Assembly: GCA_022410635.1 (NCBI GenBank)
Contig: JAJVDF010000434.1
Coordinates: 767,368-831,367 of the forward strand
Length of the DNA: 64,000 nt
Source of the DNA: Tretioscincus oriximinensis
Taxonomy: Eukaryota > Chordata > Lepidosauria > Squamata > Gymnophthalmidae
Direction of reading: 5' to 3'
The position numbers and the translations under genes were made by a program. The notes below the pieces were generated by a model. The model was given only the letters and a program-made list of their open reading frames with translations, did no database searches and was not told the origin of the DNA. Below, one piece after another: positions 30,680-40,033 of this stretch. Each line of letters opens with the position of its first letter. Within the stretch, counting starts at the first letter, position 1.

Positions 30680-32570
30680 CCAGGGAGACTCCTTGGATGA
30701 CCTGCCAGTAGGAGGCCGCCTAGCCTCCTTCTCTTCTGCCTGGTCTGACTCCAAAGTAGATGACTGGGTTTTACAAGCGGTCACCCTTGGGTACGAATTG
30801 GAACTAAGGCAACACCCTCCCCCTCATTTCATCCAATCTCTACGCTCCATGGGCCCCACTCGTAAGCGAGAGGTGATGAGGGCGTTACACCGTTTGAAAG
30901 TTCTTGGGGCAGTTGAACAAGTTCCCCCACCTGATAAGGGCAAGGGTGTTTATTCGTTCTTTTTTGTTATAAAGAAACGCTCAGGAGGGTGGAGGCCGAT
31001 CTTGAACCTGAAACCACTGAACAAGTTCATGATTTCCAAACGCTTTAAGATGGAGACTATTCAATCTATCCGAACGGCCATCCACAGGAACCAATTCCTA
31101 GTATCTATGGACCTAGCTGACGCATATATGCATATCTTAATCTGCCCCTCCTCGAGGAGACTCCTCCATTTTGCCCTAGGATCCTCACATTGGCAGTGGA
31201 GGGTCCTCCCCTTTGGCCTCTCTAGCGCCCCTAGGGTCTTCAGTAAGGTAGTGGACCAACTGATCGGGGCTCTGAGAGTGCAGGGCATCTCTATCTTCGC
31301 CTACCTGGATGATCTACTGACCTGGGCAGACTCCTTCGAGGACACTTTGGCGGCTGCAGAAGTCACCTTGACCTTTTTCCAGCGCCATGGCTTTATAGTG
31401 AACTGGGAGAAGAGCTCCTTGGTGCCCTCCAGGAACTTGGACCACCTGGGAGTCCATTTTGATACTTCTGTTCCAGCAGTCTTTCCAGATCACCAGAGGA
31501 TTGACACCATAGTTTCCTGGGCTAAGACCTGCTCCAAGTCCCCCAGGGTATCCCTTTCTGCCCTGGCGACCTTCCAGGGGAAGATGGTTTCTGTATTCGA
31601 CCTAGTACCCTGGGCTCGTTTTCACTCCAGGACCTTGCAGTGGTTCCTGTTACCGTTTACATCTTTAATCGCCCATAAGACTCACAAATTGGTGACTCTA
31701 CCACCCAGGGTGAAAGACTCTTTAACTTGGTGGGAGAACGTAGATAACCCCCCCCCCTCCGAAAGAACGGTCATTACCACGGATGCTAGTCTCTCCGGCT
31801 GCGGGGCGCATTGCAAGGGGCGGACAGCTCAAGGGCTGTGGTCCCAGGAACAGTCCAGACATTCCATTAACTGGCTAGAACTCATGGCGATCTGGTTAGC
31901 CTTACGAGCCTTCTCCTCGCTGATCCATGGACACCACGTATTAATCCGAACTGATAATGCTACAGCCAAAGCGCACATTAACAGACAGGGAGGGACTAGA
32001 TCTCGTTCTTTGATGTCCCTCACGACGGATTTGATGACTTGGGCNGAATTTAACGTACTGTCTATCTCTGCTCTGTATATCCAGGGAGCGCTAAACACGG
32101 CAGCGGACGCCCTGAGTCGTCACGACCTTCCATCCACCAAGTGGGCTCTTCACCCGGAAGTATTCAAGACCCTAGCGGACCTCTGGGGGACTCCGGTTAT
32201 GGACCTATTTGCCTCCCACGAGAACGCTCAGGTACCAAGGTTCCTGGCCAGAGGTTGGTGTCCGGAGGCGGAGGGGATAGATGCTCTATCCTCCCCGTGG
32301 CCGAGGGGATTACTGTACGCCTTTCCTCCCACGGCTCTTCTTCCCCGTTTTCTGGCTCGTCTTCGCAACTCACGCTCATCCGTTATTCTGGTGGCCCCTT
32401 ACTGGCCTCGCAGACCATGGTTCCCCATGTTGAACACCCTGACGCAAGCAGGACCTCTTCCACTCCCGCTGCGACCGGATCTTCTCGTTCAGAGAGGATT
32501 CCACCACCCCGATCCTCAGTGGTTACATTTAACTGCATGGCTGCTCAGCGCTTCCTCTACAGACGATTAG
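30672..32570 (+). CDS. DIRS ORF2: reverse transcriptase, RNase H, methyltransferase-like domain
   Basis: 632 codons. RT: KKRSGGWRPILNLKPLN (fingers), VSMDLADAYMHI (first catalytic Asp region), LPFGLSSAPRVFSKV, and the active-site box YLDD at residues about 211-214. RNase H: TTDASLSGCGAH (Asp about 371), then a Glu-bearing helix (INWLELMAIWLAL), RTDNATAKAHI and DALSRHD. The C-terminal part (from about residue 500: MDLFASHENAQ, AFPPTALLPRFL, LVAPYWPRRPW) matches the region usually called the Dam-like methyltransferase domain in DIRS elements. One N near 32045; otherwise open. The ATG overlaps ORF1, implying reinitiation or coupled translation. Makes element cDNA. Confidence 0.9.
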   Translation: MVNQGDSLDDLPVGGRLASFSSAWSDSKVDDWVLQAVTLGYELELRQHPPPHFIQSLRSMGPTRKREVMRALHRLKVLGAVEQVPPPDKGKGVYSFFFVIKKRSGGWRPILNLKPLNKFMISKRFKMETIQSIRTAIHRNQFLVSMDLADAYMHILICPSSRRLLHFALGSSHWQWRVLPFGLSSAPRVFSKVVDQLIGALRVQGISIFAYLDDLLTWADSFEDTLAAAEVTLTFFQRHGFIVNWEKSSLVPSRNLDHLGVHFDTSVPAVFPDHQRIDTIVSWAKTCSKSPRVSLSALATFQGKMVSVFDLVPWARFHSRTLQWFLLPFTSLIAHKTHKLVTLPPRVKDSLTWWENVDNPPPSERTVITTDASLSGCGAHCKGRTAQGLWSQEQSRHSINWLELMAIWLALRAFSSLIHGHHVLIRTDNATAKAHINRQGGTRSRSLMSLTTDLMTWXEFNVLSISALYIQGALNTAADALSRHDLPSTKWALHPEVFKTLADLWGTPVMDLFASHENAQVPRFLARGWCPEAEGIDALSSPWPRGLLYAFPPTALLPRFLARLRNSRSSVILVAPYWPRRPWFPMLNTLTQAGPLPLPLRPDLLVQRGFHHPDPQWLHLTAWLLSASSTDD

Positions 32571-33577
32571 GCTACTCGGAGTCGGTGATCTCCATGCTGG
32601 TGACCGACAAGCGACCTTCCACATTGAACTTGTACAGCTCAACCTGGAAAACTTTCTACTCCTGGGCTTTTGCTCAACATATAGACCCCTTCCACGCTCC
32701 TTTGGAACGGATCCTGGATTTTCTACAACGGGGTGCTGACATGGGTCTGGCTTATAGTACCCTGAAGCGCCACGTAGCGGCCCTGGCCTCAATCCTGGAT
32801 ATATGCAATGACTTTCAATTATGCTCTCATCCTCATATCAAAAAATTCTTGAAAGCAAGGAAGACTGCCTCAGGTCCAGTTCGACACAGAGTCCCCTTCT
32901 GGAGTCTGCATACAGTTCTTACCGCCTTGACTAAACCACCCTTTGAGCCACTTGACCAAGCCGCTTGGTCTCATCTGACTTACAAAACTGTTTTTCTGCT
33001 AGCCATCGTCAGCACCCGCAGGGTCTCCGAACTGGCGGCCCTATCCTTGCATCCCCATTGTTTCAGCGCTAACCCAGATACTTTAGTTCTGAGGCCTAGT
33101 CCAGACTTTGTTCCCAAGGTTTATACTGCTTATCATGTGACTCAGGATATTATTGTGCCTTCTTTCTGCCCCAACCCCAAGACTCCCTTGGAAAGGGTGT
33201 GGCATTCCTTGGACGCTCGCAGGGCGGTGGTAATATATATTAAACGAACTCAGGATATTAGACGGTCTGAATCCCTATTCGTTTTGTTTCACTCCATCAG
33301 ACGTGGGTTGAGAGCCTCTCCTAAGACTCTATCTTTCTGGGTGATTGAATGCATTAAGATTGCTTATAGATCATTGGGCAAGACCCCTCCAGGGTCGATT
33401 GTAGCACACTCGACCAGGTCAGCCTCCACTTCCTGGGCTTACTTCAACAGGGCCTCGCTGGAGGAAGTGTGCCTGGCAGCAACATGGAGGTCCTCTTCAG
33501 TGTTTACTAGGCACTATAAGCTGGACATCTTCCGCTCATCCAGGGTTCAAAATATTCTGGAGACGGACTCTCCCTAG
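32141..33577 (+). CDS. DIRS ORF3: tyrosine recombinase
   Basis: 478 codons, overlapping ORF2 by about 430 nt in another frame; the true start may lie downstream of the first ATG. Catalytic signature of the tyrosine recombinase/phage integrase family: Arg in IVSTRRVSELAAL (about residue 293), His-x-x-Arg in HSTRSASTSWAY (His about 423, Arg about 426) and the Tyr nucleophile in TRHYKLD (about 459). The N-terminal SAM-like core-binding region includes PSTLNLYSSTWKTFYSWA. Expected to integrate circular cDNA through a covalent phosphotyrosine intermediate in the nucleus. No stop or frameshift. Confidence 0.9.
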   Translation: MGSSPGSIQDPSGPLGDSGYGPICLPRERSGTKVPGQRLVSGGGGDRCSILPVAEGITVRLSSHGSSSPFSGSSSQLTLIRYSGGPLLASQTMVPHVEHPDASRTSSTPAATGSSRSERIPPPRSSVVTFNCMAAQRFLYRRLGYSESVISMLVTDKRPSTLNLYSSTWKTFYSWAFAQHIDPFHAPLERILDFLQRGADMGLAYSTLKRHVAALASILDICNDFQLCSHPHIKKFLKARKTASGPVRHRVPFWSLHTVLTALTKPPFEPLDQAAWSHLTYKTVFLLAIVSTRRVSELAALSLHPHCFSANPDTLVLRPSPDFVPKVYTAYHVTQDIIVPSFCPNPKTPLERVWHSLDARRAVVIYIKRTQDIRRSESLFVLFHSIRRGLRASPKTLSFWVIECIKIAYRSLGKTPPGSIVAHSTRSASTSWAYFNRASLEEVCLAATWRSSSVFTRHYKLDIFRSSRVQNILETDSP

Positions 33578-33612
33578 TCTCCCTCCCTATTATGGGGATG
33601 CTATGGTACTTC

Positions 33613-33713
33613 CCATGGTGGAGCCGGCATCCCTTCCCGGTTCCATCTTCCGTGAAAGGAACACCTACTTACGTGAGGTGGTGTTCTGGAAGATGGAGAG
33701 GGAAGGGATGCCG
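33613..33713 (+). repeat. DIRS internal complementary region
   Basis: 33613-33656 is the complement of the left end (27880-27923) and 33657-33713 is the complement of the right end (about 34089-34145), fused at 'cgtgaa|aggaac'. This head-to-head copy of both termini is diagnostic for DIRS-1-type elements, where it is thought to template joining of the ends into a circle. It fixes the element boundaries to within a base or two. Confidence 0.9.
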
Positions 33714-33808
33714 CCCCTCCCGGCGACTAGGGAGTTTCCTCAGAAATTGCTTTTTTGGTTGTGTGGTTGGGATGTTCTTTCGCTCTCATTATTGGATTTG
33801 GTTAAGTT

Positions 33809-33814
33809 AATAAA
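33809..33814 (+). promoter_or_regulatory. Possible polyadenylation signal of the DIRS element
   Basis: AATAAA within 'gttaataaagttatgtg', downstream of ORF3 and upstream of the right terminal repeat. An A-rich run follows at 33871-33881. Position fits a transcript 3' end; not proven. Confidence 0.4.
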
Positions 33815-33981
33815 GTTATGTGTTCATATCTTGGACCTAGTTTGTTCTTTGATTCTTCTCTGGGAGACAGTTAAAAAAAAAAATAATTAAGGGACAAGGG
33901 TCTTTATAATGAAAGAAACTTATGATTCCGATATCCTTGTCATGTTAGTGTTATTATCATGTGTATCAAGAATTGTCTTCC

Positions 33982-34145
33982 AGAAAGGACTGGGATCTCC
34001 CCAGATGGGCGGGGTGATATACCCCAGGGAGGTACCATTCTGTCGCTTTCCTGCAGGGGAGTTCGATGGAATAACCCATGGTGGAGCCGGCATCCCTTCC
34101 CTCTCCATCTTCCAGAACACCACCTCACGTAAGTAGGTGTTCCTT
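33982..34145 (+). repeat. DIRS right inverted terminal repeat
   Basis: Complement of the left repeat over 33982-34113, plus a right-end-specific extension ('agaacaccacctcacgtaag' to 'aggtgttcct') that has no match at the left end, only in the internal complementary region. Confidence 0.85.
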
Positions 34146-34379
34146 TTTAAAATGAGTGCGGAATGTGGTCATTTCCACATATCTGTAACAATCTGCGACG
34201 AATTGACGAGAAAACCACATTCACATTAAATTGCACTTTCCAGACTTCAGTACCATGCATGACAGCCAGCAATTCTGACCTGTGCCTGGCTGGAATCCAT
34301 TCACGGCATCCTGCCTTTTCCCTGTACCGAGGGGTAGAGGCCTCTTTCACCTGGCGTTTGACTGAAGAAATCTCATTTG

Positions 34380-34550
34380 TCCCCACTTTTAAATACTGTT
34401 TTTATACTATTTTTAACTGGTAAATGTTGTATTAATGTTTTATACTGCTTCTAATGTGTACAGTTTGTATTTATGTTTTACTGTGGGCTGCCCTGAGACC
34501 TTCGAGTGTAGGGTGGGGTATAAGTATAAATAAATTAAATAAATAAATAT
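34380..34550 (+). mobile_element. L2-type LINE 3' end
   Basis: 'ttttaactggtaaatgttgt', 'gtgggctgccctgagacctt' and 'ggggtataagtataaat' with a (TAAA)n tail. Its last 60 bp closely match the 3' end of the SINE at 22551-22798. Confidence 0.7.
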
Positions 34551-37344
34551 ATGAAGGCTTTTGAACAGGGCACAGGTTCTTTTGCAGTGACAGTTGAAAG
34601 AATCAACTACAGAATATTCTGACCAATGGTTAATAGTATTAAAAATGAGATTCAGCTAAGCCCTTCAGATTCAGTTTCAAGGGGATTCAGTCATGCTTTT
34701 AGATTTAAATACATACTTAAGAAGAAAGCGGAGTCTTGACTTTATCAACCCTTCTATATTTATAATTGATTATAATCATGGTTTAATGCTGTCCTCCAGG
34801 TAGCACATACAATCGTTAGAGTTTACAGTTTTGAAGTTCAGTGCAAGTTTGACTTTTTGATTTGGTACTTGGACCTTTTCCTACTGTTTCTGTGGTGCAA
34901 TGCAGTAGCTCACTCTACTGTGCCAACAATTTTTAGTATATGGCAGGCACAAGGATTGTGTGGAAGAACAACTTGATGGGGGGCGCAGGGAAGACAACTG
35001 CAGAGCAAGTGCTTTCTGTAAGACTTTAAGAATTGTGGAAGATAATGGCAGAATGCAGTCCATCTAAGGAGCTTTCCATACTAGGCAGCATAATGGACCA
35101 TTATCCAGTCTAGATTTCTGTCACACGCACACTGTGTATATAGCAGAATTCAGGCACTTCCTAATACACTTGTTTGCACAAAATGGAGCAGACTAGGAAC
35201 CCAAAGTAGCAACCTGATGTAGTCTCCTATGAGTTGGTCTACTGGAGACATGTGATGGCATCTCTCCATAATCCCATATTATGGGAAACCCATTTCAGCA
35301 GCACAACATGAGCTGCAGATCTGGGGCAGGATGGATTGCTATTTGTTGGAGGAGCAAAAGGCAGTGTGAATGCAGCTTAGGTCACATGTAAGACTTTCTT
35401 GGCACTATAAGTTCAAAATATCAGCACCTACTTCTTCTCTTCTTGAACAATTCATTATCAATAGCCATAGAGTCATCTGGCTCCAGGAATGATATTTCAT
35501 TGAACAGAGCCACAGGATAGAGGGTGGCTAGGCTTGGAGCCAAATGGCAGCCTAAGCTGGCCTGCCCAGGATACCCTTGCCACCTTACTGTTATCACTAT
35601 TCTTGAAGTCAGCCCAACGCAAGTATAAACTGACCTAAAATGGCTTATGTTCGTGTTCTGTAATAAGGTCCAACCCTTCTTTTTTTTCTATTGAAAGCAC
35701 AGAAATCCAAAGTACTTGAGACTTGCTAAAGGGCTTTTTGAACATTTCTCAACCTTGATGGAACCCCTTTGTAGTAATGTTAGTTATATACCAACGCCTA
35801 TATACTATCTTTTATTATCCTGATAACAGCAGATGTGAAGATGTATATGGAAATGTATATATTCTGGAAATATGATTCTTAGTACAGAACTGAATACGGA
35901 GGTGTTGTACACAGATTTGGACTGTGTCTGTTCTTCGGATTTCTGACAGCTAAAAAATAGGCTCTAGTATCTTTTCACTCATCCTTTCTTATTTAATAAC
36001 ACTTATCACAAATATCACTCAATTTTGTTTTTATTTTATTCAGTCTTTGCACCTGCTGTCTTCAGGGTAAAAGAAGGAGTTGTGGCGTAGATATTTGGAA
36101 AACTCAATGTTGGTATATTCTGAGTGTTATGAAAAGGCTAAAATCTTGGTAATACACTGTTACATGATACAGAAATCGTATTAAGTAGAAACTAAGAGAA
36201 ATTCCATTTGATAACCATGGCGAACACAGTGAATGCTGGAGTTTGGCTGCTCAGTAGCAAAACTCACGGCAGGGCAAGAAGATGCTGCCACTGCCATCGC
36301 CACCCTAGTGTTGCTGTCCCTTACTGCAGGGCGTAAAGAAGCTGCCACAGCCCCTGTCAAATAGAGGTTTCCTTCAAAATAAAAGCTGAAGGAGGCAAGT
36401 AGGGAGGCAAGACAGTAGGGGCAACCTAGGGAGAATGCTCTATAATGCTTCGGAGCAGGCGCTTAATTAGTTTCAAATAAGCCCGATGCAGAAAGGGGCA
36501 TAGATTCAATTTGATTAGTGTTATTTAAATCCATCGGACATCCTAAAATATTTTTTGTGTTCATATCAATGTTCTGCCGTTGAGTTGTAAAAGATGCTTG
36601 TATTAGAGGTTACAACTCATATTGAACATCAGAATTCACTCAGGGGGTGATGTGGGGAGCCTAAACTAAACAGAACATTTGCAATATGAAAAGAATGCAA
36701 TCTTGGCATTACATTCTAGCATGTCAGTTTCTCATAGCAGCATATCCTTTATTGCAAATGGATTTAGACAGTTGTTCCAATATTGTATTGGAACAATAGC
36801 TACAGTCAGATAATAGCAGATAAGAAGACAGTGTTGAAATGTATCACTTTATATGTAGATCATTTCCCAGGACTCAGCTTGAGCAAGCAAATATTTGGTG
36901 TATAACCACAAATCAATATTGTTTTCAAATATCACACCCATAGTTCAGAAACCTTGCTGGGATCTGTCATGTAGACTTCGTGAAATAAGAGTCTTTAGAT
37001 TACGGTACGCCTTTTCTTGCGGCGAAAGTTAAAAACTGACAGTTATATTCACAACCATCATTTTTAGATGATGAAGTGGTTGCCTTCTGCTCGCAGGAAA
37101 TCATCTGGTGACGTGCATTACTGTGTGTAGATAGGTTTATTTCTGATACAGACAGGATGATAAGGTTGATTATTATTTACCTAATAATTTTGGATAACCT
37201 TCTGATTGTGACTGCTTATCAAATGTTGCATAGCTGACAATTGCTTGTCCTCCTTCAGTAACTCTCCATAGATTTTTTTTTTCATTTTCTCTTCTGTACC
37301 ATATGTGAGGAAGACGCCGCATGCCCAAAGGTCTCCATCCAGCA
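34551..37344. other. No recognised feature
   Basis: 2.8 kb of AT-rich, unique-looking putative intron; no open frame with a domain and no repeat family recognised. Confidence 0.4.
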
Positions 37345-37768
37345 AGGGAGCTTGTAGCACTTGGAGACTAACAAGAGAAAGGTAGCTGGCATGAGCTTTC
37401 ATAGATGTGTCTGCTTCTTCAGATGTTAAGGGACCAAGGTCAGGAACAAACTTGATAAGAAACTCTGTGGGAGATTACAAAGGCTATGTAAATGTGATAT
37501 GGAGATTAACTCTAGGCGAGAAAAACAGCTATCTGGCAGAAGTTAATCCTCTTAAGTAGAGGAAAATGGGGAGCAAGATGCATCTGGCTTATTGTGCATC
37601 AATCAAATAGTTAACTGGTACTATAAAAAATCTATAATGAGCCAGGCATCTGAAGAAATAGTCGTGTCTACAAAAGCTCATGCCATCTACCTTTCTCTTG
37701 TTAGTCTTCAAGTGCTACAAGCCCCTTTCCTGGACTTTACTAAGACTAACACAGCTATTTTTCTGAAA
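37345..37768. mobile_element. Penelope 3' region with inverted terminal repeats
   Basis: Minus-oriented terminal block (37345-37435) and 3' UTR (to about 37645, matching 25255-25475 of the coding copy), then a plus-oriented terminal block (37648-37768, ending 'actaacacagctatttttct'). A small element bounded by inverted copies of its own end. Confidence 0.75.
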
Positions 37769-37928
37769 CCAAAGGTCTCAGGGCACTTAGCAACAATAAA
37801 AACAAAATGCAAAGCAAGAGGGGAAGCCAAAGGCCAGGGGGAAGAGATACTCCTCAATTAGTTAATTAATGAATACATTAATGATATTTGATGTACCTCA
37901 AGGGGAAGATTATTCCATGGTCTTAAGG

Positions 37929-38370
37929 TAGGGTTGCCATATTTTGGCAGCCCAAAACCGGGGCGGGAGTGGGGTGGGGGTGCATGCACGCGTGTGCACG
38001 CACACGGACGCTTTTGGTGAGACAGGCAGAACCTCTCTTCTGCCTGTCTCACCACAAGCGTCTGTGTGTGTGCGTGTCACAAACCCAAGCTTTTTTCCTC
38101 CGCTGGAGGCGAGTTGGCGCACTTTGCCTGACAACAGGGGCAGCTACGGCATGCTCCGAGGTTCCTTCCAGGACCCCGGAAAGCGTTGCTTGGGCTGCAG
38201 CCGTCAGCCCTGACGGCTCCTTTGCCTTTAAAATCCTGCATTTTTATATTCCCTGATGCAGCATCGGGGAATGTAAAAATCCGGGATTTTATCTTAAAAC
38301 CCAGAGGGGACTATATTTTAGTCATCAAAGCCGGGATCGTCCCACCTTCCCGCGACGTATGGCAACCCTA
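37929..38370. mobile_element. Non-autonomous hAT element, 442 bp
   Basis: Termini TAGGGTTGCCATA and TATGGCAACCCTA are inverted repeats, and the perfect 8-bp duplication tcttaagg flanks it (37921-37928, 38371-38378). Shares internal blocks with 13204-13803 and 61447-62042, but lacks most of the long hairpin. The best-preserved ends of the family. Confidence 0.9.
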
Positions 38371-38494
38371 TCTTAAGGTCACCACAGATAAGTGTTCAGG
38401 GTTCTCATCCTCTTTGTTGTTGAGATGTACAACTAAGAGGGCATCCACTAGAGATCTTAAGGCACTAGTTGTTATGTTGAAGGTCATTCTTTCT

Positions 38495-38690
38495 CTCAAA
38501 GTTCAGCATTCTGTCTCGCACAGCGTACCACCAATTGTTTCCAGGCATCTCAGGGAGAAAATGAAGGCAAACCTTCACCTGTTCCTGACTCCCTGCAAGT
38601 GGTTTATAGAGCAATCCTGCCTATTCATTGAACCTGAAGGCAGTGTCTAGGCATCCAGAATAGACACTTTCCTTGATCTTCTGACTGGAA
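38495..38690 (-). mobile_element. CR1-like LINE 3' UTR relic
   Basis: 'gttcagcattctgtctcgca' and 'cacctgttcctgactccctg' on the plus strand match the complement of the LINE 3' end; heavily diverged. Confidence 0.6.
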
Positions 38691-40033
38691 TTGTGACATC
38701 ACTCTTCAGTTTCATCATAGTTTGTTCATTTATATATGCACCCCTTAGGGATTTATCAGCCCATGATGTGTTTCTGAACTCATCAGCCAAAACCTTTCAA
38801 GAGACTGCTGCCAGAATGTACATTTCTGACTTTTTATCCCCATCTTGGCTGTTTATGTGACCCAATATTCACAACTTTCTTCAGTTTTCTTTTTCTGCAA
38901 TAATTCATTTGAACACGTGTACTTTCTGAGTCCTCACAGGCAGGATTTTTTAGAACTAAGGCTTTGATTTAATTAGGGTTATCATGACACCCAAAATGGC
39001 TGGGGTACTCCTGGGATGTCTTGTTGAGCAGAAAATTTTAAAATCTTTTGATTAAAAGATCCCTTTCTTGCTAAAATCTACTCTGATCTCAGGAGCATGC
39101 CAGACCTGCTCTGTTCTTCTCAGGGAGATCTCTCCTGATCTGTAAGAAGGATTAAAAGTTTTTGTTTTCCCATAATGAAGTATCCACAAGATGATTTTTG
39201 TTTTGCATCCACATTTAAGCAAATAAACCCCATAAAAACAGTCCTTGAAGTTTATTTTAGATATGTTGTTTTTCCCAATAATGACTAACAAGTCAACCTT
39301 GTATTGCCCTTCAGATAAAAGCTTGACAGGACTTCAAACTGAGTAGCTAATATCACACTTAACTATTACACCAAAGGAACTGTCTTTGACCTTGGAAAGA
39401 TGACAAATGCTAAGGTTTCAATTAAATGTGTCGCTGCAGAAATGTTTGTGTCAATTAGCTTTCTTAGGTAGTTTGTAAGAAAGAATAGGCCAATTAAAAT
39501 GTAGAGACTTGACCTTATATAATACCACATATTCATTTCTGTTGTTTTAAGTCCATAGTTATTGTTTTAGTTTTTACAGTGTAATGCAGTTGATTTTAGC
39601 AAAATAAACATTGATGTATTTAAGCCAAACATCCAGATTCTCATACAGCTTATACCCAGGTTTGGAATAAATTTCCACAGCCTATTATAGAATTTTATAT
39701 TTTCTAATCTCAATGTCTACATAAAGATATAGCATTTAATGAATGCTACCATTTTTTACTAAGAAAAGAGCTATTTTATTTCAAATGTTTTATAATTACT
39801 TGTTCTATAAGATATTCTATAACATTTTTTACCTATAATCTGGAAAACAGCAAAAAATCCCTGATCAAAACCTAATGTCTGATCAACTTTAGGCAACTTG
39901 AAATATCATTCCAATTCCATATTGTATGAAATTGAAAGTTTTTTTCCCTTGTTCTTGCCATCATCTTTAATCAGCAGTAATTCAGGAGTACTTGCAAAAA
40001 TCAAATTGAAGTCTGAACTCTATCTGATATGAC
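38691..40033. other. No recognised feature
   Basis: AT-rich, unique-looking putative intron. Confidence 0.4.

Larger units (their letters stand above)
27880..34145 (+). mobile_element. DIRS-type tyrosine-recombinase retrotransposon, nearly intact
   Basis: About 6.27 kb with imperfect inverted terminal repeats, a GC-rich 5' leader with tandem subrepeats, three overlapping long ORFs (gag-like; RT-RNase H-methyltransferase-like; tyrosine recombinase) and an internal complementary region. There is no DDE integrase, protease or LTR. DIRS elements are thought to replicate through a circular DNA integrated by the tyrosine recombinase, without target duplications, and none is seen here. Base composition is far more GC-rich than the surrounding DNA. 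Single N bases at 28834 and 32045 are assembly gaps, not stops. Boundaries follow from the internal complementary region. Confidence 0.9.
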
